Of a stretch of 64,000 nucleotides of DNA, positions 54,587 to 63,290 are shown piece by piece (positions within the stretch are counted from its first letter, which is position 1; every line of letters starts with the position of its first letter). The stretch is from Ignavibacteriales bacterium (GTDB lineage Bacteria; Bacteroidota; Ignavibacteria; Ignavibacteriales; Ignavibacteriaceae): NCBI GenBank assembly GCA_016707115.1, contig JADJIH010000003.1:124001-188000 (forward strand), written 5' to 3'. The translations under genes and the position numbers were made by a program. Under the pieces are notes generated by a model. The model saw nothing but the letters and a program-made list of their open reading frames with translations, did not search any database and was not told where the DNA came from.

Positions 54587-57500
54587 CAGTCCACTTTCAA
54601 TCCTTTAATACCTGGACTTATTAAATTATTATCCCAATCATTGGTTCCATGACAATTCCAGCAATCTGTTCTATCACCTAAATTGTGTTCATCAAGAAAA
54701 TCATCCATATGACAGCTTAAACACTGCGGTTGATAGTTTGTTTCAGAGTGACATTCGTTGCAATCAACATTATTATGGTGATTTCCAATTGGGAAGAAAC
54801 TATGATTGAAATTAGCTGGAGTCCAACCATTCATTGTATGGCAAGTTAAACAGTCTTCAGAAAAATTTAACGTGTTATGCGGTGGATCTGTTGTCCCATT
54901 AAAATCATTATCATGACAACCAATACAAGTATTTGGTGTAGTATTATAATTTCCTTGATGACAATCTGCACAGTTATTTACTTGTAAATGTGCACCTAAC
55001 AATTGATAGAAATTGTTGTGAACCGGAAATGTTGCAGGAGCCCAACCAGGATTTGTTGTATGGCAATTTTCACAAGTCGTAGCTAACGCTAAAGTTGTAT
55101 GATTTGGATTCGCTGATTGCTGATAATCATTTTGATGACAAGTATAACACAATGTTGAAGTACCGGTATATCCACCAGAATGACATTGCTGACAAGTTGC
55201 AGTTGTATGCGCACCAGTAAGTGGAAACTGAGTTGTTTGGTGATCAAAACTTGTTTGATCCCATGCAACAGAATTATGGCAAAGTTCACAAGTTGTTGGA
55301 TACGACTGAGAAACATGATTTGGTGCAGAATTAAAATCTGGTTGATGACAAGCAATACATTGATTATTTAAGCCAGTTACTGTTCCAACATGGCAAGAAG
55401 AACACTGCAATGGTTGATGCGAACCTAATAACTCAAATCCAGTTGTAGTATGATTAAACGTTGAAGGAATCCACGCAGTTGTATTGTGACAACTTTCGCA
55501 AGTTGTTGGAATTCCAGATGCAGTATGATTCGGATTTACTGCATTATTAAAAGCTGTTTGATGACATGAATAACAATCAGTTGATGTTCCTGTATATCCG
55601 TTTGTATGGCATTGCTGGCAAGTTAACGTTGTGTGCGAGCCTGTTAATGGAAAATTAGTATTTTGATGATCAAAATTAGTTTGATTCCACAAAACCGAGT
55701 TATGGCACAATTCACAGTTTGTTGGATATGATTGTGCTGTATGATTTGGAGCTGCATTATAATCTGGTTGATGACAGGTAACACACAAATTATTTAATCC
55801 AGTTAATGTTCCTGCATGACAAGAAGAGCATTGCAATGGTTGATGAGAACCAAGCAATTCAAATCCTGTTATTGTATGATTAAATGTTGATGGAACCCAA
55901 TTTGTTGGTGTATGACATTCTTCACAAGTTGTTGGGATACCAGCAGCAGTATGATTTGGATTAACTGCATTGTTAAAAGCTGTTTGATGACAACCTACAC
56001 ATTGATCCGGAGTTGTTGAGTAATTTCCATTATGACAGCTTGCACAATTATTTGCAATCTCTGCATGTCTTCCGAGTAATTGGTAAACCTGGCTATGCTG
56101 CGGGAATAATGCTGGTTGCCAATCTGCAGTTGGTGTGTGACAGGTTGAACAATCTGTACTTAATCCTAAAGCCTGGTGATTAGGATTAATAGCAGAATTA
56201 TAAACTGGTAAATGACAATCCGAACAAAGTGTAGATGTATTGTTATATCCGTTTTGATGACATTGAATACAATCAGTTGTTAAATGCTCGCCGACTAAAA
56301 TAAAATTTGAAGTTGCATGATTGAATGCTCCTTCTGATCTTCCTTGAGGATGGCAGGCAAAACAATCTGCACTGTTGTAATTATATCCTTGAACACCTTG
56401 ATGTTCATTATCCATATCATTTTGATTATGTTCATGGCAATCGATACAAGAGAATACAGAAAAATTATTTGGAACTGTATGACAGTCAGAACATAAATTC
56501 CATTCTCCGTTATGTTCACCTGAATAAATAGGAAAGTATTGATTATCATGATCAAAAGTTGCTGGCTCCCAGGCTGTAGTTGAATGACAATCTACACAAG
56601 TTGTTGGAAATCCTGCTGCTTGATGATTTGGATTTGTTGTGTTGTTATAATCAGTTTGATGACAGGCTACACAATCTGTTGGCGTTCCAGTATATCCATT
56701 TGTATGACAAGTTGCACAAGCCACTGAAACATGAGCGCCAGTTAATGGAAACTGTGATAAATTATGATCAAAGTTTGCATCATCCCAATTTGTTGTATTG
56801 TGGCATACAGTACAATCTTGCGGATAATTTTCTGTTACATGATTTGGATCTGTTGTTGATTGATAGTCTTGTTGATGACAAGCATAACACTCTGTTGGGG
56901 TACCTGTGTAACCATTTGTATGACAAGTTGCGCAAGCTACTGATACGTGGCTTCCGGTTAACGGAAACTGTGATAAATTATGATCAAAGTTTGCATCACC
57001 CCAATTTGTTGTGTTATGGCATACAGTACAATCTTGCGGATAATTTTCTGTTACGTGATTTGGATCTGTTGTTGATTGATAGTCTTGTTGATGACAAGCA
57101 TAACACTCTGTTGGGGTACCTGTGTAACCATTTGTATGACAAGTTGCGCAAGCTACTGATACGTGGCTTCCGGTTAACGGAAACTGTGATAAATTATGAT
57201 CAAAGTTTGCATCATCCCAATTTGTTGTATTGTGGCAGACTGTACAATCTTGCGGATAATTTTCTGTTACGTGATTTGGATCTGTTGTTGATTGATAGTC
57301 TTGTTGATGACAAGCATAACACTCTGTTGGGGTACCTGTGTAACCATTTGTATGACAAGTTGCGCAAGCTACTGATACGTGACTTCCGGTTAACGGAAAA
57401 CTACTTGTATTATGATCAAATGTTGCATTTTCCCAACCAGAAGTATTATGACACAAAGTACAATCAGTTGGAAATTGTGAACTAACATGATTTGGATCAT

Positions 57501-58425
57501 TTGTATTTTGATAATCTTGTTGATGACAAGAAAAACAATCTGAAGGTGTTCCTGAATATCCAGTTGAATGACAATCAGAACATTGAGTATTAATATGTTT
57601 TCCTGTAAGAGGAAATTCTGTTAAATTATGATTGAACTGTGCTGGAGACCAACTATTTATCGAATGACAAACTTCACAGGTTGTTGGAATTCCCGCAGAA
57701 ATATGATTTGGATTTGTTGTAGCTTGATAATTTTGTTGATGACATGAATAACATTCAGGCGATAGTCCAGAAAAAGTATCTTGTTGATGGCATGAATAAC
57801 AGCTTGGTAATGAATGCCCGCCTGTGAGCGGAAAAAAACTATGATTTACATTTGATGTGTTCCATGTAAGTGAATTTACACGATGACACTCTTCGCAATC
57901 TGTAGAAAACTTTGCAGCAATATGATCTGGAGAACGAGCTGAATTATAATCCTGAATATGACAAGCATAACAATCAATATTTTCAACATCAAATCTTAAT
58001 TCAGTATAACCAGAATGACATTGAGCACAATCAGCTTGCTTGTGTGCTCCAACTAATGGAAATCTACTTGTTTGATGCACCCCAATTATGTTTTTAACAA
58101 TCCATGTTGTTGGCGTATGGCAGTTAGCACATTCAAATCCCACTGTTCCTTGATGAATATCAGTATGACAGGAAATGCAATCAGTTTTTGCAGAAGAAAA
58201 AACCAATGATGTGTGACATGATTTACAATCAACATTTTGGTGTTGACCTACCAATGAAAATTTAGTTTGCGAATGATCAAATTCAACTTTAGTCAAATCA
58301 ACATTCCAGTTTTCAGAATTATGACACTCTGAACAATCTAAATCAAAATCATCTCCGTGAGGTGATTGGGCATATAGATTTATACTAAGCAGTACAAAAA
58401 TTATTTGGAATGACAATCTGAGCAT
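54586..58425 (-). CDS. Giant secreted multiheme c-type cytochrome, 52 CxxCH
   Basis: A 1279-residue exported cytochrome: signal peptide 1-19 (LYAQ), then 52 CxxCH heme-binding motifs by my count, almost without interruption. The protein is a chain of about 72-residue modules, each with three CxxCH and three further conserved histidines (FDHN, TGSH, PNH), enough for bis-His ligation of three hemes. No membrane segment or lipobox is seen. It overlaps the preceding cytochrome gene by 25 bases. It should be periplasmic or extracellular; a role as a long-range electron carrier is inference. Confidence 0.92.
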   Translation of the reverse strand: MLRLSFQIIFVLLSINLYAQSPHGDDFDLDCSECHNSENWNVDLTKVEFDHSQTKFSLVGQHQNVDCKSCHTSLVFSSAKTDCISCHTDIHQGTVGFECANCHTPTTWIVKNIIGVHQTSRFPLVGAHKQADCAQCHSGYTELRFDVENIDCYACHIQDYNSARSPDHIAAKFSTDCEECHRVNSLTWNTSNVNHSFFPLTGGHSLPSCYSCHQQDTFSGLSPECYSCHQQNYQATTNPNHISAGIPTTCEVCHSINSWSPAQFNHNLTEFPLTGKHINTQCSDCHSTGYSGTPSDCFSCHQQDYQNTNDPNHVSSQFPTDCTLCHNTSGWENATFDHNTSSFPLTGSHVSVACATCHTNGYTGTPTECYACHQQDYQSTTDPNHVTENYPQDCTVCHNTTNWDDANFDHNLSQFPLTGSHVSVACATCHTNGYTGTPTECYACHQQDYQSTTDPNHVTENYPQDCTVCHNTTNWGDANFDHNLSQFPLTGSHVSVACATCHTNGYTGTPTECYACHQQDYQSTTDPNHVTENYPQDCTVCHNTTNWDDANFDHNLSQFPLTGAHVSVACATCHTNGYTGTPTDCVACHQTDYNNTTNPNHQAAGFPTTCVDCHSTTAWEPATFDHDNQYFPIYSGEHNGEWNLCSDCHTVPNNFSVFSCIDCHEHNQNDMDNEHQGVQGYNYNSADCFACHPQGRSEGAFNHATSNFILVGEHLTTDCIQCHQNGYNNTSTLCSDCHLPVYNSAINPNHQALGLSTDCSTCHTPTADWQPALFPQHSQVYQLLGRHAEIANNCASCHNGNYSTTPDQCVGCHQTAFNNAVNPNHTAAGIPTTCEECHTPTNWVPSTFNHTITGFELLGSHQPLQCSSCHAGTLTGLNNLCVTCHQPDYNAAPNHTAQSYPTNCELCHNSVLWNQTNFDHQNTNFPLTGSHTTLTCQQCHTNGYTGTSTDCYSCHQTAFNNAVNPNHTASGIPTTCESCHNTTAWIPSTFNHTTTGFELLGSHQPLQCSSCHVGTVTGLNNQCIACHQPDFNSAPNHVSQSYPTTCELCHNSVAWDQTSFDHQTTQFPLTGAHTTATCQQCHSGGYTGTSTLCYTCHQNDYQQSANPNHTTLALATTCENCHTTNPGWAPATFPVHNNFYQLLGAHLQVNNCADCHQGNYNTTPNTCIGCHDNDFNGTTDPPHNTLNFSEDCLTCHTMNGWTPANFNHSFFPIGNHHNNVDCNECHSETNYQPQCLSCHMDDFLDEHNLGDRTDCWNCHGTNDWDNNLISPGIKGLKVD
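56563..57426 (-). repeat. 216-bp tandem repeats inside the giant cytochrome
   Basis: Four consecutive heme modules repeat at exactly 216 bp: the same bases start at 56821, 57037 and 57253. The stretch 56779-57426 (three units) is nearly identical at the DNA level, while the outermost unit has diverged. This indicates recent tandem duplication of a 72-codon module. Confidence 0.9.
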
Positions 58426-59972
58426 TTATAATCTTTTATTTTATACAAGATAAATGGTGTTACATTTTCAGTAACAGTTTTGTGGCACTTTGCGCATTCT
58501 AATTTTTTATGTGCACCATCGCTTTTAAACTTTGCAGTTGCGTGATCAAATTTTTCTGCTTTCCAATTATTGAATCCGTGACATCTTGAGCAATCAGTTA
58601 CTTTGTTTTCTCTGAACTGACCAAAGTGAATATCCTTGTGACACTGTTCGCAATCGGAATTTAAAGATACGAATCTAAAAACTTTTTGCCCGTTTACTTC
58701 AGGGTAATGACAGTTGCTACACTTAACTGATTGATGTTTTCCTAAGAGTACAAATTCCGTGCGATTATGATCGAATGAAATAGTTTTCCAATTTGAAGTT
58801 TGGTGACACGACTCGCACTTATTTTCAGGTAAATATTTCTCAGTGATTTCATTTTCATGAATATTCTTATGACAATCCTGACACTTTGTTCCGATATTTC
58901 TAAACTTCCATTGCTCATCCTTAAAATGGCATTGCTTACATGCTACAGCAAAATGACTTCCATCAATTTTAAATTCAGTTTTGTTATGATCATCGATTGA
59001 GAAAAATGCAGTAGAAAAACCAGTTTCTGTATGACAGTTTTTACAATCTTTTACTAAACCATTAATAGTAAAATCACCTTTATGATAATCTGAATGGCAA
59101 TCTGTACAATTGGCAAATAATGGTTTGTCTTTGTAAACCCCTTTGTGGCAATCGTTACATTTTACTTTTTGATGCTTTCCTATCAATGGAAATTTTGTTC
59201 TATTATGATCAAAATTCTTTTGATTGATTACATTGAATCCGGTTGTGGAATGACACGATTTGCAATCAGCACCAAACGCACCTTTGTGATCATCAGTATG
59301 GCATGAAGAACAATTACCAAAACTTAATCCCTTAAGTTTTTCAAATTCCTTCCCATTCCTTATTTCTTTTGGATGACATTTTGCACATTCAACTTTTTCG
59401 TGAGCTCCTGTTAATTTGAACGCAGCTTTGTTATGATCAAAACTTGTTGCGGGTTTAAACTTTTCTGTTGAATGACAACCGCTGCATTCTTTTTCTAAAG
59501 TGCCTTGATGAAAATCTTCATGACAGGAAACGCATTGTTGATCCAGACCAAGATGTGTTTTACTTTTCTTTTTGTATTTACTATCAGAAATATATTTTGA
59601 TTGATGACAATCTTTACATTCCTTTTTTGCGTGTGCACCGGTTAGTTTAAAACCGGTTTTATTATGATCAAATCCATCAGTTTTAAAATTTATAATTCTA
59701 AAATTTCTTCCGTGATGTTCATTATGGCAGGATGCACAGGCTTTTTTCTTAACATCAGAACTTGAATGATAACCTCTTACAGCATTAATTAGTGTTTTAA
59801 TTTCTTTATGACAATCCAGGCACTTAGAGTTTAGAACTTTCTCTCCTATTTCATGACATTTTGTACAATTACTTATTCCTTCAAGATTAGAATGAGCATT
59901 TGTTAAATCACCCGGCGAAATCTGTGCGAAAATCTGGGATGAAAAAAGCAATATGATGAAGATATATTTCAA
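58401..59972 (-). CDS. Secreted multiheme c-type cytochrome, 20 CxxCH
   Basis: A 523-residue exported cytochrome with signal peptide 1-17 (IFAQ) and 20 CxxCH motifs by my count. As in the larger neighbour, hemes come in groups with FDHN, GAH/GKH and a CHxDxH-type histidine, consistent with bis-His coordination. It is Lys-rich and so more basic than the 52-heme protein, which could suit docking between an inner-membrane donor and the acidic/polar partner. Starts three bases after the FAD protein gene. Confidence 0.93.
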   Translation of the reverse strand: MKYIFIILLFSSQIFAQISPGDLTNAHSNLEGISNCTKCHEIGEKVLNSKCLDCHKEIKTLINAVRGYHSSSDVKKKACASCHNEHHGRNFRIINFKTDGFDHNKTGFKLTGAHAKKECKDCHQSKYISDSKYKKKSKTHLGLDQQCVSCHEDFHQGTLEKECSGCHSTEKFKPATSFDHNKAAFKLTGAHEKVECAKCHPKEIRNGKEFEKLKGLSFGNCSSCHTDDHKGAFGADCKSCHSTTGFNVINQKNFDHNRTKFPLIGKHQKVKCNDCHKGVYKDKPLFANCTDCHSDYHKGDFTINGLVKDCKNCHTETGFSTAFFSIDDHNKTEFKIDGSHFAVACKQCHFKDEQWKFRNIGTKCQDCHKNIHENEITEKYLPENKCESCHQTSNWKTISFDHNRTEFVLLGKHQSVKCSNCHYPEVNGQKVFRFVSLNSDCEQCHKDIHFGQFRENKVTDCSRCHGFNNWKAEKFDHATAKFKSDGAHKKLECAKCHKTVTENVTPFILYKIKDYKCSDCHSK

Positions 59973-59975
59973 GAA

Positions 59976-61310
59976 TTATCTATGCTTTAAAATCGCATCT
60001 CCGAATTTTTTTGTAATCGTAATTCCAATTCCTTCAAGAAAACTTGTCGGTAAAATTCCACCGGCAAAAATGTAAGTCATATCATTTTTAATTTTAAGTT
60101 CATCTGGCATATCATTAAAAGTTAATATCACACTTTCAGCTAATATCTCTTTTACATTTGAGTTGAAGACTGTTTTTATTTTTTTCTTCTTGATGTAATC
60201 ATTTATTCTTTCAAGATTTTTTTGTTTAAGTCTTGAAAAATTTTCACTCCTATATGAAAGTGTTACTCTGTTCCTTTCATCAGCAAGCAGCATAGCAGAT
60301 TCAACTGCTGAATCTCCTCCTCCAACAACAAGAATATTTTTTTCGTGTATAACTTCAGGTTCAATCAATCTATAATATACATTTTCTCTTTCTTCACCAG
60401 GTACGCCAAGTTTTCTGGGTGAACCTCGTCTTCCAATTGCCAGGATAATTCCTTTACTTGTATAATGATCATGATTAGTTTTTACGATAAATAAATTATC
60501 CTGTTTAATTATCTCAGTAACTTTTTCTTGTTCGTTTATACTGATATTATTTTTTGCCAGTACATTTTTCCAGAGATCCAAAAGTTCAGATTTACTTGTT
60601 TCGATCAACTTAACTTTTCCCCAAAGTGGTAAATCCATTGGAGCAGTCATCACAACTTTTGCTCTTGGAAAATTAAAAACAGTTCCACCAAGAGAATCCT
60701 GTTCCAGAGTAATAAACTTTAAATTGTTTTTTGCTGCAGTTAACGATGCTGAAATTCCTGCCGGTCCTGCACCAACAATAATCAGATCATATTTTGCATT
60801 AATTTTAGATGAAGATTTTTTTAGAAAATACTCAACTGCTTGTTTGCCTTGCTCAACAGCATTTTTAATTAGACCCATTCCGCCAAGTTCACCAGCAATA
60901 AAAATTCCCGGAATGTTGGTTTCAAACTCCTGAGATATGTGTGGTAATTCAACACCACGTTTTTCAGTTCCAATGCAAAGCATAATTGCTTCAACAGGAC
61001 AAGCGTGGAAACAGGCACCGTGACCCACACATCGCGAAGCATTTATAGTTTGTGCTTTACCATTTTGAATTCCAAGAATATCATGTTCAGGACAGGCTTT
61101 TATGCAAGCTCCACTTCCTATACAAATATCAGGATTAATTACAGGATGAAGTGATACCGGTTCGTGAAATCCGTAGGCTTTTGCTTTTTCTAATTTTGAA
61201 ATTGTTTGAAGGGAAATACGCTTATTTTTTCTTAAATAGAAGTAAAAAATTCCACCTAAAAGAAATATTACAAGAATATATGCAGCAATATTTTCTAAAA
61301 ATTGTTCCAA
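59976..61310 (-). CDS. Membrane-anchored ferredoxin-FAD-NAD(P) oxidoreductase
   Basis: A 444-residue protein: one N-terminal helix (about 8-26) followed by basic residues, so the rest is predicted cytoplasmic. Two [4Fe-4S]-type motifs follow: Cys63-Ser66-Cys69-Cys73-Pro and Cys94-His97-Cys100-Cys104-Pro. The second Cys of each is replaced by Ser and His. From 172 on is a thioredoxin-reductase-like flavoprotein with FAD motif GAGPAG (180-185) and NAD(P) motif VGGGDSAVES (329 on), but no CxxC disulfide. It is suited to moving electrons between NAD(P)H and the membrane. Confidence 0.88.
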   Translation of the reverse strand: MEQFLENIAAYILVIFLLGGIFYFYLRKNKRISLQTISKLEKAKAYGFHEPVSLHPVINPDICIGSGACIKACPEHDILGIQNGKAQTINASRCVGHGACFHACPVEAIMLCIGTEKRGVELPHISQEFETNIPGIFIAGELGGMGLIKNAVEQGKQAVEYFLKKSSSKINAKYDLIIVGAGPAGISASLTAAKNNLKFITLEQDSLGGTVFNFPRAKVVMTAPMDLPLWGKVKLIETSKSELLDLWKNVLAKNNISINEQEKVTEIIKQDNLFIVKTNHDHYTSKGIILAIGRRGSPRKLGVPGEERENVYYRLIEPEVIHEKNILVVGGGDSAVESAMLLADERNRVTLSYRSENFSRLKQKNLERINDYIKKKKIKTVFNSNVKEILAESVILTFNDMPDELKIKNDMTYIFAGGILPTSFLEGIGITITKKFGDAILKHR

Positions 61311-61391
61311 TTTTCTTAAATTAGTTATTGTTATTTATTGATGATTAGCAATTATTCAAAAATCATTCCTAAAAACCAAGGGAAATAATAA

Positions 61392-61991
61392 TTAAAGTTT
61401 ATTAAGCGAACTTTTTGCTAATTCAGAGGTTTTATCAGTCGGAAAATCCTTAATAAGCTTTGTCCAGATTTCTCGTGCTTTATCTTTATTCCCTTTTGTA
61501 GCTTCAATTGCACCAAGATTATAATTAACCATCGGGTCGTTTGGAAATAACTTATACATTTGGAGAGTTACTTCCTCAGCCTTTACAAGATTTTTTTGAT
61601 TGTAATAAACAAAAGTTAAGGCGAAGTAAACATCTTTTCTGTTTTTATCTTTATCTAAAATCTTTTGATAATAAACTATTGCGTCATCAGGTTTATGTGC
61701 AGCGGCAAGAAAATCAGCATATTCTCTAATTTTTAAAGTATCGTTTGGATTAGCATCAACATCTTTTTTCATCACATCAAGTTTATGCTTTACTTCTTCA
61801 GAAACATTTGCTCCCGTTGGATTATCCATCATCCCTTTGTTAAGATTTTTATGAACATCATCCATTGGCATTTCTTTATTGGAAATATCTCCAACCACTT
61901 TTTCATCACCAGTTGTCTGCGATACTATTATCAAAGTAATTATTGCAATAGCAGCAACTAACCCATATAAATAAATTGGTTTTAATTTCAT
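61392..61991 (-). CDS. Membrane-anchored TPR protein (NrfG/CcmI-like)
   Basis: A protein of about 199 residues with one N-terminal helix (about 7-24) and four TPR-like units (e.g. DAIVYYQKILDKDK, VKAEEVTLQMYKLFPNDP). I start it at ATG 61991: AGGAGAAAC lies just upstream and gives MKLKPIYLYG. The longer frame from 62024 lacks such a site. Proteins of this shape present apocytochromes to heme lyase in NrfG/CcmI systems, which fits a cluster with 72 CxxCH motifs, but this role is inferred. Confidence 0.75.
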   Translation of the reverse strand: MKLKPIYLYGLVAAIAIITLIIVSQTTGDEKVVGDISNKEMPMDDVHKNLNKGMMDNPTGANVSEEVKHKLDVMKKDVDANPNDTLKIREYADFLAAAHKPDDAIVYYQKILDKDKNRKDVYFALTFVYYNQKNLVKAEEVTLQMYKLFPNDPMVNYNLGAIEATKGNKDKAREIWTKLIKDFPTDKTSELAKSSLNKL

Positions 61992-62001
61992 TTTGTTTCT
62001 C

Positions 62002-62877
62002 CTAAAAAATCCATTTATATCCAAAAGTTAAAGTAACAACTACATGAACTATCATAATAACAAACATAGCAATGGCAAATGGTAAATGTGCAATATGCCA
62101 GTATCTAAAAAGACTTTGCATTGTGTGTAACATTCCTAATCTGCGCGATAAAATAATTTCTGCTTGAGCTTTATTTGTAATTTCTTTTCTTTTTATTTTA
62201 GAAAAATTAGCTATTAATAAATTCTTTTTTAGTTTTGTTTGAAATGAACGGATCTTAAAAAAATCTTTAATGTAAAAAATAAAAGTATTTAATATCCCCA
62301 ATCCTTTATATCTATCTGTGGATGCTAATTCATCAAGCTCTGTAATTAGTCTAACATCAAAAAGCATTTCCATTTTCATCTTAGTAACTAATTCTTCACG
62401 CATAGAAATCAGATCTTTAATATCTATTTCTTTCCCCTGTATTGTTCTTGGAATTTGTATGTAAATAAATCTACCTACAACTCCGCTTAAAACAACCAGC
62501 ACCATACTCCAGAAACTTACAGAAACAATTCCACCAAATTTGAATGCTGTATGATAAAGGACTAAAATTGGACCGACAGTGCATAAAAAAATATGCAACT
62601 CCAACCAATGTTTTAGATATCCAAAAGTAAATAATTTTCTTGATCGTTTACGAATCATATAAATCGCTACACCAACAATCATCATTAATGTACCAATTAT
62701 TCCAAAACCGTGTCCCCAGACTCCGCTAGGTTTTAAAACACTGTGTGAAGCATTAAAAAATCTTTCTTCTACTGGTAAGGAATAGTATTGATATCCATTA
62801 AATGCTAAAAGTATTAAAACCAGTATTCCTACAACAAAGAAAGTTCCCACATAAATTAAATGTACTGTCTTATTCAT
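62002..62877 (-). CDS. Polytopic membrane protein, di-heme cytochrome b-like
   Basis: A 291-residue protein with about five transmembrane helices (5-27, 54-75, 93-111, 117-140, 263-288) and a charged cytoplasmic loop (about 141-255). Helix 3 has His95 and His109, and helix 5 His264 and His278. Each pair is 14 residues apart, as in helices that hold two b hemes. It could take electrons from quinol. No characterised family recognised. Its TAG overlaps the ribosome site of the TPR gene. Confidence 0.7.
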   Translation of the reverse strand: MNKTVHLIYVGTFFVVGILVLILLAFNGYQYYSLPVEERFFNASHSVLKPSGVWGHGFGIIGTLMMIVGVAIYMIRKRSRKLFTFGYLKHWLELHIFLCTVGPILVLYHTAFKFGGIVSVSFWSMVLVVLSGVVGRFIYIQIPRTIQGKEIDIKDLISMREELVTKMKMEMLFDVRLITELDELASTDRYKGLGILNTFIFYIKDFFKIRSFQTKLKKNLLIANFSKIKRKEITNKAQAEIILSRRLGMLHTMQSLFRYWHIAHLPFAIAMFVIMIVHVVVTLTFGYKWIF

Positions 62878-62945
62878 CTGTATAAAAGGATATTGTTATT
62901 AAGTGATTTACGTTCGAGGAAAGTGACATCAATAAAAAAATAAAA

Positions 62946-62963
62946 GGGTCTCGATAGAGACCC
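62946..62963 (-). terminator. Terminator after the 101-residue protein gene
   Basis: A perfect 7-bp stem GGGTCTC / GAGACCC with a 4-base loop, eight bases beyond the stop at 62971, followed by TTTTATTTTTTT on the minus strand. It separates the dapF transcript from the cytochrome cluster. Confidence 0.92.
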
Positions 62964-62970
62964 GCTAAAT

Positions 62971-63276
62971 TTATTCGTCAGCAAGTTGAACAAGAGTATT
63001 GTATTTTGTGGATTTATCAACGGACATTCCACTTATTTTATCAACAAGGATATTTATACGTTCATCGTTCATATCATCAAAAGCTTCATAAGCTTCCATT
63101 GTAGTGAAGGTATAAAGTTCCTGAAAACTGATTGCTTTACCTTTAACTTCGTAGACAACGTAAGATTCCAAACCTTCTGCTTTAAGAAGATTTTTTAGTT
63201 CCTTCACAACTTTTAAATATTCATCTCGTTTTTCGGGAACAATTTCATACTGAATTGAGAAAAGCACTTTTGACAT
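62971..63276 (-). CDS. Small dimeric alpha/beta-barrel-like protein (ABM-type)
   Basis: A 101-residue protein resembling antibiotic-biosynthesis-monooxygenase/NIPSNAP-like domains: VLFSIQYEIVPEKRDEYLKVV, a central LESYVVYEV strand and FQELYTFTTMEAYEAFDD. The function is unknown; such folds include heme-degrading and quinol monooxygenases, but no catalytic residues can be assigned. It lies 14 bases after dapF and ends at a strong terminator. Confidence 0.7.
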   Translation of the reverse strand: MSKVLFSIQYEIVPEKRDEYLKVVKELKNLLKAEGLESYVVYEVKGKAISFQELYTFTTMEAYEAFDDMNDERINILVDKISGMSVDKSTKYNTLVQLADE

Positions 63277-63290
63277 TTTTACTCCAATAA

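Noticed and set aside
56563..57426. CRISPR-like periodic repeats
   Set aside because: The period is 216 bp with no short conserved repeat and unique spacer pattern, and it encodes protein modules.
56580..57485. A 301-codon open frame on the plus strand with 72-residue repeats
   Set aside because: It is antisense to the giant cytochrome, and its repeats merely mirror the 216-bp DNA repeat. No signal, start site or family features.
61992..62024. Longer start for the TPR gene at 62024
   Set aside because: A strong ribosome site directly precedes the ATG at 61991, and the extra residues would overlap the upstream gene.
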